Assembly: GCF_004379335.1 (NCBI RefSeq)
Contig: NZ_CP038013.1
Coordinates: forward strand, 930,001 to 994,000
DNA from: Spiroplasma gladiatoris
Lineage (GTDB): Bacteria > Bacillota_I > Bacilli_A > Mycoplasmatales > Mycoplasmataceae
Direction of reading: 5' to 3'
Length of the DNA: 64,000 nt
Shown: positions 32,734-45,415 of the stretch, one piece after another
Layout of the letters: each line of letters begins with the position of its first letter
How positions within the stretch are numbered: position 1 is the stretch's first letter
Translations under genes and position numbers: made by a program
The notes under the pieces: generated by a model
Databases searched by the model: none
Seen by the model: the letters and a program-made list of their open reading frames with translations, nothing else
What the model was told of the DNA's origin: nothing

Positions 32734-33577
32734 TTTTAATTTAAAAAATAAGTCAAAAATTGCTTTTCAGCTTTTTAGATTAATTTCTAAATCATTTTAT
32801 AAAAACTTTAGAGGCCCAATTTTTACATATGTTGTTCCTGTGTTTTTTACTATAATTTTTTATTATTTATTTTCTAGTGATTTAGTTGTTAATAAAGGGA
32901 GTGCAATTTTAGGTTATGTAGTATTGCCATGTTTAACAACAATCATAAATTTATCTGGATCAATTGTGGAATGAAAAAACTCAATATTTTTAAAACGAAT
33001 GGAAACTACAGGAATAAGTAGAAAAACTTTTATTCTTACAATTTGATTATTTTATTTTTTAGTTGGGTTTTCTGGGGTTTGTCTAGAACTAATAATTGGA
33101 TTAATAATTGGTGGTAATGATGTGATTGAACTATATAAAAATATGAATTGAGGTTTTTTCATATTAGCAGTAAGTTTAATTTGTTTAATGTCAATTGGTT
33201 TAGCAACATTATTAGGTGGTAATTTAAATGATGAAGGTGCTAATCAAGGAATAGCTTTAATGATTTATTTTTTATGTATATTCTTTTCAGGAGTAATGTT
33301 AGACCCAAGACTTTATGAATCAACTACTGCATTAAGAATATTTACATACTTTATCCCTTTAAAATACCCAGTATTTTTACTACTATTTAGTCAGTATAGT
33401 GATGGTGATTGAAAAAATGCTGGATTTAATAATGGTATATGAGATAATAGGCAAAACCCTGAACCACTTTATCAAAATTTTACAAGTACATGACAACCAA
33501 TAGTTGGTGCAATATTAATAATTGGTTTATTATTTTTAATAAGCACTCTAACTTTTAAATGACATCGAAAAAACTAG
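32708..33577 (+). CDS. ABC-2 type exporter permease
   Basis: 289-aa membrane subunit with six helices: near residues 40-58, 68-86, 110-135, 155-175, 184-205 and 262-282. AAGGAGGT precedes ATG 32708, inside the ATPase gene. The pattern of a cytosolic N-terminus, a short loop after helix 2 (EWKNSIFLKRMETTGISRKTF) and a glycine-rich helix 5 is typical of ABC-2 permeases. UGA Trp codons are frequent. Transcription ends at the hairpin 33591-33622. Confidence 0.9.
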
Positions 33578-33590
33578 TTTAATTATTTTG

Positions 33591-33622
33591 AGTTGTTAGT
33601 TTATTGCTAACAGCTTTTTTTT
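33591..33622 (+). terminator. Terminator of the ABC-2 exporter unit
   Basis: Stem AGTTGTTAG / CTAACAGCT (one G-U pair) with a 7-nt loop and eight T, 13 bases after the permease stop. Confidence 0.88.
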
Positions 33623-33767
33623 ATTAAAATAAACTATATATTTAACATTATTTTTTGTTAAAATAAAAATAATGAAAATTCTTTTTAGTATATCAATTAA
33701 TTAAGTTTAATAAGTAATTAATATAAATTTTAATAATGAGTTTTCGTATATAGGAGAATGAAAGAAA

Positions 33768-35555
33768 ATGGACACCAAAAATAATAAGAGCATAACTATT
33801 GTTGCTGATTTAGAAGCAAAAATAGAAATAAAAAAGGTTAAAAGTAATCAAAATCCAATTAAAAAGAAGTTTGATCAAGCACCCCACCCTACTAAAGTAT
33901 TTGCTTTGGGTGGTTTAGAAGAAGTTGGAAAAAATACATATTGTGTAGAATATGATGATGAAATCATTATGCTTGATGCTGGAGTTAAATTTCCTGACGC
34001 AACCCAATTGGGAGTGAGTGCAGTTATTCCAGATTATAGTTATTTAGCAGAAAATAATAAAAAAATTAAAGGTTTGTTTATTACCCATGGACATGAAGAT
34101 CACATTGGAGGAATTCCTTACTTGTTACAACAAGTTGATATTCCAGTTATTTATGCGCCAGAATTAGCAGCAGCTTTAATTAGAGATAGAATAAAAGAAT
34201 ATAAATTGACTAACAAAACAGTTGTAAAAGAATATGTAGAAGATGATGTTTATCAAACAAAGCACATGACTATTCAATTTGCAGCAGTAAACCACTCAAT
34301 TCCAGATGCATTTGGGATTCACGTTACTACTCCAAACGGAGCAATTTTTTCAACAGGAGATTACAAATTCGATTGAACTCCTTTGGGGCATTCTGCAAAC
34401 ATTCAAAGATTGTCTAAATGAGGAAACGAAGGAATTGAATTGCTAATGTCTGATTCTACTAATGCAGAAATTGAAGGTTATACATTAGGTGAACGAAAAG
34501 TTATTCAAAACATTGATACACATTTTTTAAAAGCAAAAGGAAGAATTATTATTGCTTCATTTGCTTCAAACGTTCATAGAATTCAACATATTATTGAACT
34601 TGCAAATAAATACGGAAGAAGAATTGTTGTATTTGGAAGAAGTTTAGAAAGAATTATTAAAATTATTCGTCAAATGGGACATTTAAACATTAATGATAAA
34701 ATGTTTATTAAACAAAACGAAATTGATAATTATCCAAAAAATCAAATTATGATTTTGTGTACAGGAAGTCAAGGAGAGCCAATGGCTGCTTTATCTAGAA
34801 TTGCTAGACAAGAACATCCAGCAGTTAAATTGATTCCAGGAGATACAATTATTATGTCTTCTTCACCAATTCCAGGTAACAGAGCGGATGTTGAAAATGT
34901 TGTAAATAAACTTACAAAAATTGGAGCAACTGTAATCGAAAATAATGGTGAACAAAAAATTCATACTTCAGGACACGCTAGTCAAGAAGAACAAAAATTA
35001 CTATTTACTTTATTAAAACCAAAATACTTTATGCCAATGCACGGAGAGTTTCGGATGTTAAAAGTTCACGGTGAAACAGCTGTAAAAGTAAATGTAAAAC
35101 CTCAAAATGTTTTTGTGATTGCAAATGGTGATCAAATTTTAATGCAAAATGGGGTTGCTGAATTAGGCAAAAGAATTCCAGCAGAAGCGATCTTTATTGA
35201 TGGAAAAGATATGACTGGAAAAGCAAGTAATATTATTAGAGAAAGAAATATATTAAGTCGTGATGGGTTAATGGCAGTAATTATCTCTATTGACTCACAA
35301 GCAAACAAATTATTAGCACCTCCAAGAATTGTTTCTAGAGGAAGCTTTTATGTAAGAGATAGTGGAAATGTGATTGCAGAATCAATTAATATTGTCACTA
35401 ACGCGGTTTTAGGAGTTTTAAACTCTCCAAAACCTACTTTTGGTGCGATTAAATCAGCTGTAAAAGAAACTCTATCGCCTTTCATATTTAGATATAAAAG
35501 AAGAAATCCATTAATTATTCCAGTAATTTTAAATAAAAAAATGGATATTAAATAG
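33768..35555 (+). CDS. rnjA: Ribonuclease J
   Basis: Metallo-beta-lactamase-fold ribonuclease with 5'-exo and endonuclease activity for mRNA decay and rRNA processing, 595 aa. GGAG precedes ATG 33768. The catalytic motif THGHEDHIGG is at about residue 105, followed by the beta-CASP segment (FGRSLERIIKII, CTGSQGEPMAALSRI, HTSGHASQEEQ) and MPMHGEFRML. The N-terminus is about 35 residues longer than in Bacillus, Lys-rich and perhaps flexible. It could be rnjA or rnjB; I cannot decide from one copy. Confidence 0.95.
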
Positions 35556-35568
35556 AAAGAAAATAATA

Positions 35569-37113
35569 ATGAAAACAAAGAAGGAACAATTAAGTTTATT
35601 TAACTTAATATGAATAGGTTTTAGCTTTATTGCAGGAATAACCTATACAGCAAGTTTTTCAACAATATTAGCAAGCGAAACGGGTGTTGGAAATCACATC
35701 TATTGAATATTTTTAATAGAAGGATTTGTAGCATATATGTGTGCTTGGACATTTGCGAGACTTGTCCAAATCCACCCAGAAGCAAATGGTGGTGGAGCCC
35801 AATATGTAAGAACTGCATTTGGTAAGTTTTGAGGGCTTTTAATGGGGATGATAAATTATGCAGTAATCCCAGCAATAGCAGTTAATTTATTAGTAACAAT
35901 GGTTAGAGCAAATTTTGATAATTTAGCAGGTTTTGACTCACAAACAAACACATGAGGACTATGAGGTAGCTTTGGAAGTTTATATTTAGACTTGATAGCT
36001 TTTGGTTTATGCGGTTTAGCAACATCAATCTTATTTTTAGGTATGAGAAGATATCGTATTGCTTCAACTTGTATTGCATATATAACTTGAATAATAACTT
36101 TATTATTAGTAATATTTGGAATTGTTGGGGGAGCATTAAATTTAAATGCTGGTAACAACGGTTTAAAAACTTATGCATCTAAAATTAATGTAAGTAACTT
36201 TTCAAGTACATTTACAAGTATTTTCTTTGCGTTTTGCGGTTTAGAAATAGCAATAACTTCGGGTAAAAATATTAAAAATCGTCAAAGAAACGTACCAATT
36301 TCAATAATGGTAATAATGTTTGCATCAACTTTATTTTATATGTTATTTACTTTAATTGTAATGTTAGCTGTTTCTCCTGAACCATTCGGAGGAAACCCTA
36401 ATTTACAAATATTTAAAAGTTTAAATAATGATTTTATTAATACAGCTGGTCGAATAATAGTAATAATATGTACCCTACTAATGCGTTTTAATTCATCACT
36501 TCAAGTATCACTATTTGGAGGATCAACTTTAGAACCACTTGCAAAGCAAAAATTTATATCAAAAATATTTGCTAAAGAAAACAAAGAAAGTATCCCAGTT
36601 GCAGGAGTTCTTGCGAATTGTGTTGTATTTATAATTGCATGTATAATGTTTATTTTTATACCAGATATTGTTCAAGGAATAACTCAAAAACAAACTCCAT
36701 TTGATTATGCAACTTTAGCAAGTGTAGCTTCCATATTACTAATATCAATTTATATGATGATAATACCTGTTGCAATATATCAAGGAATCAAAAAAAATAT
36801 GAAGGTCAGAATATGAGAGTATATTGGATGAAGTATTACAATCGCTTTTCTAATATTTGTATTAGGCACATACTTCTATAATTTAATATTAGATTATACA
36901 AAATTATATGATAGTGGATCATTAGATATACAAAAATTATTTAAATGCACTTTCCAATTAATATATTTTGTTTCAGTAGTTCTAATTTCTGTAATTCTAT
37001 ATCACGTTTATCATAAAAAACAAATTAAAAAAGTTCAAAACAACCCTGAATTATTAGCAGAATTAAAAGAAAACGAAAAAGTATATACAATAATTAAAAA
37101 TGAAACCAAATAA
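35569..37113 (+). CDS. APC-superfamily amino-acid permease
   Basis: Secondary transporter, 514 aa with about 12 helices. It starts MKTKKEQLSLFNLIWIGFSF, where the first helix carries the GFSFIAGITYTASF pattern of the APC family. HPEANGGGAQYVRTAFGKFWG matches the conserved helix-3 segment, and SNFSSTFTSIFFAFCGLEIA corresponds to helix 6. The C-terminal tail is charged. It starts 13 nt after rnjA, so both may be co-transcribed. The substrate amino acid cannot be read from sequence. Confidence 0.9.
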
Positions 37114-37129
37114 ATTTTGGTTTTTTTTA
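37103..37129 (+). terminator. Terminator of rnjA-permease unit
   Basis: AAACCAAA-TAAA-TTTTGGTTT hairpin with a T8 run. The permease stop codon forms part of the loop. Confidence 0.88.
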
Positions 37130-37144
37130 TAGTTTAGTTATAAT
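37117..37144 (+). promoter_or_regulatory. Putative promoter of the secreted-protein gene
   Basis: -10 TATAAT at 37139-37144 with TTGGTT (3-4 of 6) 16 bases upstream at 37117-37122, overlapping the preceding terminator arm. The -10 is good, the -35 weak. Confidence 0.4.
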
Positions 37145-37171
37145 ATAGATAATTGAAAGTTGGTGTTTTTG

Positions 37172-38482
37172 ATGAAAAAGTTAATATCTTCTTTAGGAGT
37201 AATTGCATTAAGTAGTGCCACAATTATTCCTGTTGTTTATAATTATGCAAATAACTCTAACACTAATCAAAACGAATCTGATGATAATGTATTAGAAAAT
37301 AACAATAAAATAAAAGGTGTGTTTATGGCTAATGAATTTAGTTATGAAGTGTCGCTTTTAAACAATAATAGTAATTTAACAATTAATGATATTAAAGAAC
37401 AATTAGAAGAAAAAAAATCAATTGATATAGAATTAAGTACAGAAAGTTTACAAAAATGCATTGATAATATTTATAGTTATATTGAAAAAGAAAATATTGG
37501 TGAAGCGGGAGAAAAGTTTTCAAAAGCAATAGTTTCACAAATTACATCACCACAAAATTTAGATGTATATAACATTAATAACGCTTCAAAAGTTACAGGA
37601 GAAAAAGAAGGAACTTTACCTGAAAACTATGTTTATCGAAATGCAAATAAATACTTAAATCCAGATGCATTTTCTAAAGTAATAAGTGGTAAATACAAAA
37701 AAATAAATAGTTCAGAAAAGGTTGTTGAAGTCTTGTCTCAAACTTTAAATATTGAACATGACACTTATGAAGACAATAAAGATGAGTATAACTTTTCGAT
37801 TTATGCAAAGTTTAAGGTATATGATGAACTTGATGGACAAAAGTTTAATTACTATTATTTAAAAATGTCTTCTTTCCCTACTTATTATTCATTCAAAAAT
37901 ATTAAAGATTTTTTAGGGACATTTAAAAATACATTTTATTGTATCTTTAATATGATTCTAGATATTGAAGGTACAGATAAAAACCCAGGTTCTGGTATTT
38001 ATGGCCTTGGTTATTATGAATCGAGTATGCTTGGTAGCGGTTGAGTTGTTAATGATATTGCAGACGCTACAAACGGTTATGATTCAGATGGTAGTTATAA
38101 TGTTGATAAATTAGCTGCAAACTCGGTTGGAGTTAGATTAAGACAACGACTAATCGTATATATTTTTACTAAAAGAGGTTATGGCGATATTGAAAAACTA
38201 AATTTAACTTATAAAGATATTGATGAAATTACATTTTATGAAGCAAATTTAATTGATTCATCTAGTGGATACGCGGTTGGAAATAAGTTCGATGGCGAAC
38301 AAAGATTAATATACAAAAATATACCTTATTATTATATGAAAGTTAAAATGAAAGATAGAGCACTCAATGAATATAATGTTTTAACAAAAAATGCTCAGAA
38401 ATGAAGAACTGATGATAACAAAATTGTTGAAGATTATGATCCAAACGATGAAACTCCATATGATTATTATAAAGATAAATAA
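37172..38482 (+). CDS. Secreted or surface protein of unknown function
   Basis: 436-aa protein. I chose ATG 37172 because MKKLISSLGVIALSSATIIP is a clear signal sequence; earlier non-ATG starts only add four residues. No cysteine follows the signal, so it is not a lipoprotein despite the lipoprotein-like start. The mature part is polar, rich in Asn, Asp, Tyr and Lys, with only one moderately hydrophobic stretch (FYCIFNMILDIEG). One UGA Trp lies in GSGWVVND. It is transcribed alone and followed by a terminator. I find no similarity to a known family. Confidence 0.75.
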
Positions 38483-38512
38483 AACTCTAAATTTTAACTT
38501 AGAGTTTTTTTT
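38481..38512 (+). terminator. Terminator of the secreted-protein gene
   Basis: AAACTCTAA / TTAGAGTTT stem with an 8-nt loop and T8, directly after the stop. Confidence 0.88.
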
Positions 38513-38556
38513 GTTAATAATAAGTGTATTATTAAGAATATGGAGGGAGGGATAAA

Positions 38557-39447
38557 ATGTTTAACAGTATAAGATCAATAAAAACATTTACAATTATTGG
38601 TGCTGTTTTTGGAATTATTGTTACATTGGTTGGGATGTTTTTCCTACTATTTGATGTTCTTAAAGACCTAGATTTAGCAATTATTTTTGCTTCGTTAGTT
38701 GTGTTTTTTGGTTCATTAACAATTGGTTTTAGTATTTATATAATTGTTTTTGCTTCAAGAACTGACGATGAAACTTTTGCTAATAATCGATTTATTTTAA
38801 TGTTATTTTCATTAAGTGTTGGAGGGTTACTAACTCCTTATCTTTTAATGAAATTACCAAATACAAATGTAACAACAACAATTCAACCAAGAGTTGCTAT
38901 TTCAAAAGGTTATGGCACTTCATTTTTTGCAAGTGGACTAGCAACCTTAGCTACTTTTTTTGCACTTACTTTAACTAGCGAGACTGGTTTGGAAGCTGCA
39001 TTAACAGGAACTAATAAATATGCATACATTGCAATAGTTGCTGTATCTGGTGTTGCTTTTCTATGAGGTTTAATTAATGTAATTACTTTTTTTGGAAAAC
39101 AAGTAGATGAAAATTTTGAAAAAGAAGGAAACACTCATAATTGAATGATGGTAATTTCGACAATAAATTTAATTATTGGTACTATCACATTAATTTGAAT
39201 CATAATAAACTCAGTTTTATCAATAATTGCTGCAATTATGGACTTATTTGACAGAAGAAGAGGTTTTTTAATGGCAATCCTAAATGGAGCCTTAATTGCT
39301 TTAAGAATTGCTATGTATTGTTTCATAATATATACTGCTTCTCAATGTATTAAAGGTATATGAAGCAAAAAAGGATATACTTATGGAAATTATCAAAATT
39401 TAACTTCAAGACAACAAGAATTTAATAATTCTAGAGAAAGAGGTTAA
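38557..39447 (+). CDS. Multi-helix membrane protein of unknown function
   Basis: 296-aa protein; GGAGGGAGG precedes ATG 38557. Hydrophobic segments lie near residues 12-32, 40-66, 80-96, 126-146, 155-175, 192-222 and 243-263, suggesting about seven helices. The C-terminus (KKGYTYGNYQNLTSRQQEF) is polar. No motif of a known transporter is visible. It is bracketed by terminators, so it is a single-gene unit. Confidence 0.72.
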
Positions 39448-39448
39448 T

Positions 39449-39477
39449 AAAAAAACGCCAATAAATGGCGTTTTTTT
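39449..39477. terminator. Terminator between convergent membrane-protein genes
   Basis: AAAAAACGCCA-ATAAA-TGGCGTTTTTTT, a strong symmetrical hairpin with T runs on both strands. Confidence 0.92.
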
Positions 39478-39482
39478 ATTAC

Positions 39483-40187
39483 TTATATTAATGTGTTTGT
39501 TGTTAAAGGAATTAAACTTTCTAGAATAAATATAAATTTAATCTTTTTATAGTCTTCTTTTTCAATAGTTGGTTTAATGAAATTATCAATATATTTATTA
39601 AATTTAATAAATATATTTACTCATCAAAATCAAGCTACAAACATTAATATAAAACCAATTACTATCATTAAAACATAAACCTCACCAATAAAATAAGATT
39701 GATAACCTGGAGAAATAAAATTTGCTACAATGTTTGTTAAAACAATAATTGCAATCCCAAAACTAAAAAGAAAGTTACAATAAATAGATTTACTATATAT
39801 ACTTGTTTTTGTATCTTTTTCATTTGCTAAATTAGCAACATCACTTGTAATTTTTTTAAGTGATTTAGTTGAATCAGAATCATCATATTTTTGTGCTAAG
39901 TGTAACTCATTATTTTTAAAATCATAATTAAAATTTGAGTTATATCTTTTTTTTGCTCCAAATATAACTTTTGATTTTTCATATCCCAATGAAATCATTG
40001 CTTTTTCAAATACATTTAAACTTTTTGTTTTTTTAGTTTTAGATGCTAAACTGATTGTTTTTAAAATAAAAATTAATAAGCAAAGTCCAATTGCTATTAA
40101 AGCAAAGCAAAGTCCAATTATTACAATAATTTTACATCACATTGGTATGAAACCTAATTGATCATTTCAAATTCCTGGTATTGACAT
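39483..40187 (-). CDS. Membrane protein of unknown function
   Basis: 234-aa protein. Two ATGs lie two codons apart; I prefer 40187 because AAAGG is about seven bases upstream, while it abuts the other (40193). The first helix (KIIVIIGLCFALIAIGLCLLIFIL) is followed by a ~100-residue cytosolic segment with many Lys and Asp. Two more helices near FLFSFGIAIIVLTNIVANFI and YVLMIVIGFILMFVAWFWWV precede a polar tail. It follows the 268-aa gene with 19 nt between, in a two-gene operon. Confidence 0.7.
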
Positions 40188-40206
40188 TTTCATCCCTTTT
40201 CTTTCC

Positions 40207-41013
40207 TTAGTAAATAAATTTTATTAAACTACTCATATTTATATTATCACTTATATCATAAATACTTTTTGTTATTAGTATATTTTCTTCTAATAAAAAT
40301 GCTCTAAAAAGAAATTCTTTAACAAAATCTGTTGATAATTTTGTTTTATAATTTAAAACTATTGTATTTTTTCGATCTTTATAACTTATTAAAATATTAT
40401 TTTTATTTAAATAAAAAATGTTTTTAAAATTATTTGAACTATCTAACTTTTCTAAAAAATTTAACTCGAAGTCTGTTAGTCAAACGTTCATGTTTATATC
40501 TAAAACCACAAAGTTTTTTTCAAATGCTATTAAACTTATAATTTCTTTTTTAAAAGTTTTAACGATATTTAAATTTTCATCTAAAAAAAATACTTCCTCA
40601 TTTTTTTTAGCAATCAAAAAATCATAGTTATAATTTAAAATTTGAAACTCTTTTGGTTCATTCAAATTAATGTTTTTTGTATATACTTTTTTATCAATTA
40701 TAAAACTAATATATTCATTATTTTTAAACAAAAAATAATTTTGAATGTAATATTCTTCTTTTTTTATAAATTCAATTTCACTACTTGATAAAAGGACTGC
40801 ATTATTGTTATTTTCAATTAATGGATTAGCTAAAAAATATCTCCCTAAATCATTTTTATTTTTTAAGTTTTCTAGAACAATCTTTTTTGAAATCTTGTAC
40901 AAGCTAGAATATTTTGTATTAAAAATTGCATCTGTAAAATAAATATATTCTTTATCATTAAATACATTAGTGATTCACCCAGAATTATCTATACTTCTTA
41001 TTTGTCTTTTCAT
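40207..41013 (-). CDS. Hypothetical beta-rich protein
   Basis: 268-aa soluble protein with GGAG before ATG 41011-41013. It begins MKRQIRSIDNSGWITNVFND. Segments alternate short hydrophobic strands with charged turns (EYIYFTDAIFN, SLYKISKK, EVFFLDENLNIVKTF, FVVLDINMNVWLTDFEL), which suggests a beta-propeller-like fold, but this is only an impression from periodicity. No signal peptide. It is the first gene of the operon with the 234-aa membrane protein. Confidence 0.65.
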
Positions 41014-41131
41014 TTTATCTCCATTTATAAGTATAAACAAAAAGCAATAGTGTTTTAAAAAAACTTCATAAATATTTAAATATAAAAACTTTTTTAGTTA
41101 AAATAAAAATATAAAGAAATGAGGATACAAA

Positions 41132-41542
41132 ATGGATAAAAAGCTTGAAACAAATATTTTAAATAACATTAATAAAGAAAAATTAAATGTAATAATTGAA
41201 AAGTATGAAAAAATTAAAAGTTATGAATATTTAAAAGATCAATGCTATGTCGTTTTTAAAAACGGAAAAATTGACTCTTCTTTAAGAAGAGAATTATTTG
41301 ATGATTGTAAAATCATTAATAACTATTTTAAAGATAATTTAAACGATGATATTTTAATAAATGATAACTTTATAAATCTTTGTCATGGAAGGATTAAAGA
41401 TATTCCTAGTGTCGAAGATTTTACAATAGATGAAATAAAATTAAATAATCTAATACAAATGATTAATGAATCAATTAATGACAAATATCATAAAAATAGC
41501 AGGGAGTTTTTACAAAATCAAAATATGGAAATTGATGGTTAA
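41132..41542 (+). CDS. Hypothetical 136-aa protein
   Basis: Soluble protein, strongly helical and charged (KLNVIIEKYEKIKSYEYLK, DDCKIINNYFKDNLNDDIL). GAGGA lies upstream of ATG 41132. It has no signal peptide, membrane segment or recognised motif. It is alone between a divergent operon and the convergent pgk gene, with a perfect palindromic terminator just after it. Confidence 0.65.
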   Translation: MDKKLETNILNNINKEKLNVIIEKYEKIKSYEYLKDQCYVVFKNGKIDSSLRRELFDDCKIINNYFKDNLNDDILINDNFINLCHGRIKDIPSVEDFTIDEIKLNNLIQMINESINDKYHKNSREFLQNQNMEIDG

Positions 41543-41580
41543 AATAAAAATGTTTCACTTAGTGAAACATTTTTATTTTT
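41542..41580. terminator. Bidirectional terminator before pgk
   Basis: AAAAATGTTTCACT-T-AGTGAAACATTTTT: perfect 14-bp inverted repeat around a single base (effective stem about 12). T runs occur on both strands. Shared by the 136-aa gene and pgk. Confidence 0.93.
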
Positions 41581-41582
41581 TA

Positions 41583-42779
41583 TTAAGCATTTTGGATAGC
41601 TTCTACTCCAGGTAAAACTTTTCCTTCCATATATTCAAGAGAAGCTCCCCCTCCTGTAGAAATATGAGTGAATTTTTCTGCAAAACCATTTTGAATAGCA
41701 GCAGCAGCAGAGTCTCCTCCACCAATTAAAGTAAATGCGTTATCTAAATTAGCAATCGCTTCACAAACTGCAACTGTTCCTTTTTTATAATGTTCGAATT
41801 CAAATACTCCCATAGGTCCATTTCAAGCAACTGTTTTTGCACCTTTTAATGTATCTTCAAATAATTTAATAGAATCAGGTCCAATGTCCAATCCCATAAC
41901 ATCATCTGGTAAATCAACACCTGAAAATGTTGGAGTTACATCTTTAAATTCTGTTGCATTAGCTGAATCGATTGGTAAAATAATCTTTCCATTTGATTTT
42001 TCCATATATTGTTTTGCTAATTCAACTTTATCTTCTTCACATAAAGATTTACCAATATTGTGCCCTAAAGCTTTAAAGAATGTATAAGCCATTCCTCCAC
42101 CAATTATAATTTTGTCAGCTTTTTCTAATAAATTATCGATTACTCCAATTTTGTCTGAAACTTTTGCTCCACCAATTATAGCTACGAATGGGTGTTCTGG
42201 TGCATCTACACCTTTTGCCAACATTTCTAATTCTTTTTGAACTAAAAATCCAACACAACTTTCAGCGATATTTGAAGCTATTCCAACATTTGATGCATGT
42301 GCACGGTGAGCTGTACCAAATGCATCGTTTACAAATACATCTCCTAAACTCGCTCAGTATTTACCTAACTCTGCATTATTTTTTGATTCAAATTTTACTA
42401 CTTCTCCGTCTTTTACGTCTTCAAATCTAGTATTTTCAAATAATAAAATTTCTCCACTATTTAAGTTTTTAATAGCACTTTCTAGTTTTTCACCTCTAGT
42501 TTGTCCTATAAATGTAACTTTTTGACCAGCAATTTCTTCTAATCTTTTAGCAACTGGTGCTAAAGATTTTTTAGCTTTATCTTCTTCTGCTTTAATTCTA
42601 CTTAAGTGTGAAAATAAAACAACTTTTGATCCTTGTTCTACTAAATGTTTAATAGTTGGCATTGCTGCTTTAATACGGTTATCATCTCCAATAACTCCAT
42701 CTTTTATTGGTACGTTAAAATCTACTCTAACTAAAACTGTTTTATCAGCAACTTTAACATCTTTTAATGTTTTTTTCAT
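41583..42779 (-). CDS. pgk: Phosphoglycerate kinase
   Basis: Glycolytic enzyme that makes ATP from 1,3-bisphosphoglycerate, 398 aa. N-terminal [22 protein letters not shown] and [11 protein letters not shown] bind the substrate; [40 protein letters not shown] and [12 protein letters not shown] are standard. A UGA Trp is at GKYWASLGD and [17 protein letters not shown] precedes the ATG. Single-gene unit with its own likely promoter and terminator. Confidence 0.98.
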
Positions 42780-42807
42780 ATTTCAATAATCTCCTTACTT
42801 ATTTATT

Positions 42808-42837
42808 ATTATAATATTTATTTTTGATTATTTACAA
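42808..42837 (-). promoter_or_regulatory. Putative pgk promoter
   Basis: On the minus strand TTGTAA (4 of 6 to the -35 consensus, 42832-42837), an 18-bp spacer and TATAAT (42808-42813), 28 bases before the pgk ATG. It overlaps the 3' end of the DUF4065 gene. Confidence 0.5.
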
Positions 42838-43318
42838 TAAAGTCAATATAGCAAAAAAAGTTATTTGGATTTTCATTGTGAAATTTAAAAATATCATTGT
42901 CTTTGATTTTAATATTTTTATTTGGTCTATATAACTTTTTTCAAGGTGTTTGTTCATGACAAATTTGTACAATATCTCATGAATTTAAATTTAGCATAAA
43001 ACTAACAATTAATGATGCTACATTATATTCGCTATAATCGTAGTTAATCTTGTCTAGATTTACATCAAAAAGTAGCGGGATATTTTGGTCTTTATATTTT
43101 GTTTGTTCTTTCCATAATTCATAAATTACAGGTCCTCATCTTCAAGTTTCAAAATCTATATTTGCTATAGGTTTTTTAAAAATTAAAAAGTAGGCATAAA
43201 CAATATAAATTATTTTTTGAATTTGTATTTGAGTTATTTTGAACTTTTGATTTATATTTTGTTTTGCTAATAAATTAATGACAAAATTAATATAGTCTTT
43301 TTTAGAATAAAAAAACAT
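42818..43318 (-). CDS. Panacea (DUF4065/SocA-like) domain protein
   Basis: 166-aa protein. I chose ATG 43316-43318 (MFFYSKKDYINFVINLLAKQ) because GGGGAG is seven bases upstream; in-frame ATGs further up would put that site inside the gene. The pattern matches the Panacea/DUF4065 family: helical start, KITQIQIQKIIYIVYAYFLIFKKP, then NIDFETWRWGPVIYELWKE, which fits the family's F.AW.YGPV...Y motif, and a C-terminal HEQTPWKKLYRP. Family members include SocA, a proteolytic adaptor and antitoxin, and many phage- or toxin-linked antitoxins. No toxin gene is adjacent here. Family assignment is by motif only; the biological role is open. Confidence 0.7.
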
Positions 43319-43379
43319 ATTATCACTCCCCATTAATATAATCGTAGTGAAAATATGTTTTATGCACAATTGTTTAATA

Positions 43380-44429
<1,050 letters not shown>

Positions 44430-44512
44430 CTATTGCTAAAAAACCACGATTATAAAATAACTTTTTTTTCCATAATTTTATTTTAAAATCTTACTGAATG
44501 GAAATAATTCCA

Positions 44513-45415
44513 TTAACTTCTTTGATTTTTTCCAACAACTAAAATATCATCGCATAATCCTTTAATTCTTTCAACTATTCTTTTAGCTCTTGTACTCTTA
44601 ATTTTTTGGGTTAAATTATTGCTACTATTTTTAGTACTAGTATAATATTTTTTTAAATCATCTAAAGATAAGTTTGATGTAAAAAAAGTTAATTTATTAT
44701 TTTCTAATCTTGTATTTAACAAACCAAATAATAGTTCATCCCTACTTCACTCAGTAACAGGTTCAGAACCAATATCGTCTAATATTAAAACATCTACGTT
44801 AGTACATAAGTCTAAAAATTTATTGTAATCATTATTTATATAATTATTAAATGTTTCTTTCACAACTTTAATTAACCTGTTCATTGTAACAACAACAACT
44901 TTTTGATCATTATTAGCAAAACTGTTTGCGATTAGTTTCATCATATAAGTTTTACCAACTCCAGGTTCGCCATATAAATATATACCTTTAACGTTTGACT
45001 TATCGCTTACAAATATCTTTTGAACTGCAGTTATAAAAATATTTATTGATGGGTTATATTCTTCTGGATTTAGACTTACATAATCACTTATTTTTTTTGT
45101 AATCTTAAATTTATCATATTCAGTAAATAGTATATTTTCTTTTATTTTATAATCTGTATTTTCATACTTTCAATGAACACAATTTTCGCTAACCGTGTAC
45201 AATTGTTTATTTTTGTATTCTAATTTTAATTGTATACCTTTAATTAATTGTTTGCACTCTTCTAAAGGACCTGGTTTATTGCATTTTATAAATTGTTCTA
45301 TAAATCTTTTAATAACAAGATAACTATCTTCTAAAGTTTTATCATCCAATTTATATTTTTTAATAAAACTTTTAAGTTTTGGGTTGTTTTTTAGTTCTTC
45401 TACACGACTTGTCAT
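44513..45415 (-). CDS. dnaI: Helicase loader DnaI
   Basis: AAA+ ATPase that loads the replicative helicase, 300 aa. The start is ATG 45413-45415 (MTSRVEELKNNPKLKSF) overlapping the dnaB stop (TAATG), with GAGGAA seven bases upstream. The N-terminal part (1-~135) is the helicase-binding region and keeps some cysteines (NKPGPLEECK, NCVHWKY). Walker A YLYGEPGVGKTYMM is near residue 148, Walker B VLILDDIGSE near 213, with a sensor-1 Asn in FFTSNLSL. dnaB-dnaI pairing is the Firmicute standard. Confidence 0.94.

Noticed and set aside
33653-33670. GTTAAAATAAAAAT shared with 41097-41110 as a common promoter motif
   Set aside because: Neither copy has a -35 at the right distance, and such A/T strings are expected by chance in this composition.
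43319-43369. Longer N-terminus for the Panacea-domain protein
   Set aside because: The GGGGAG site fits ATG 43318; the upstream ATGs lack one.
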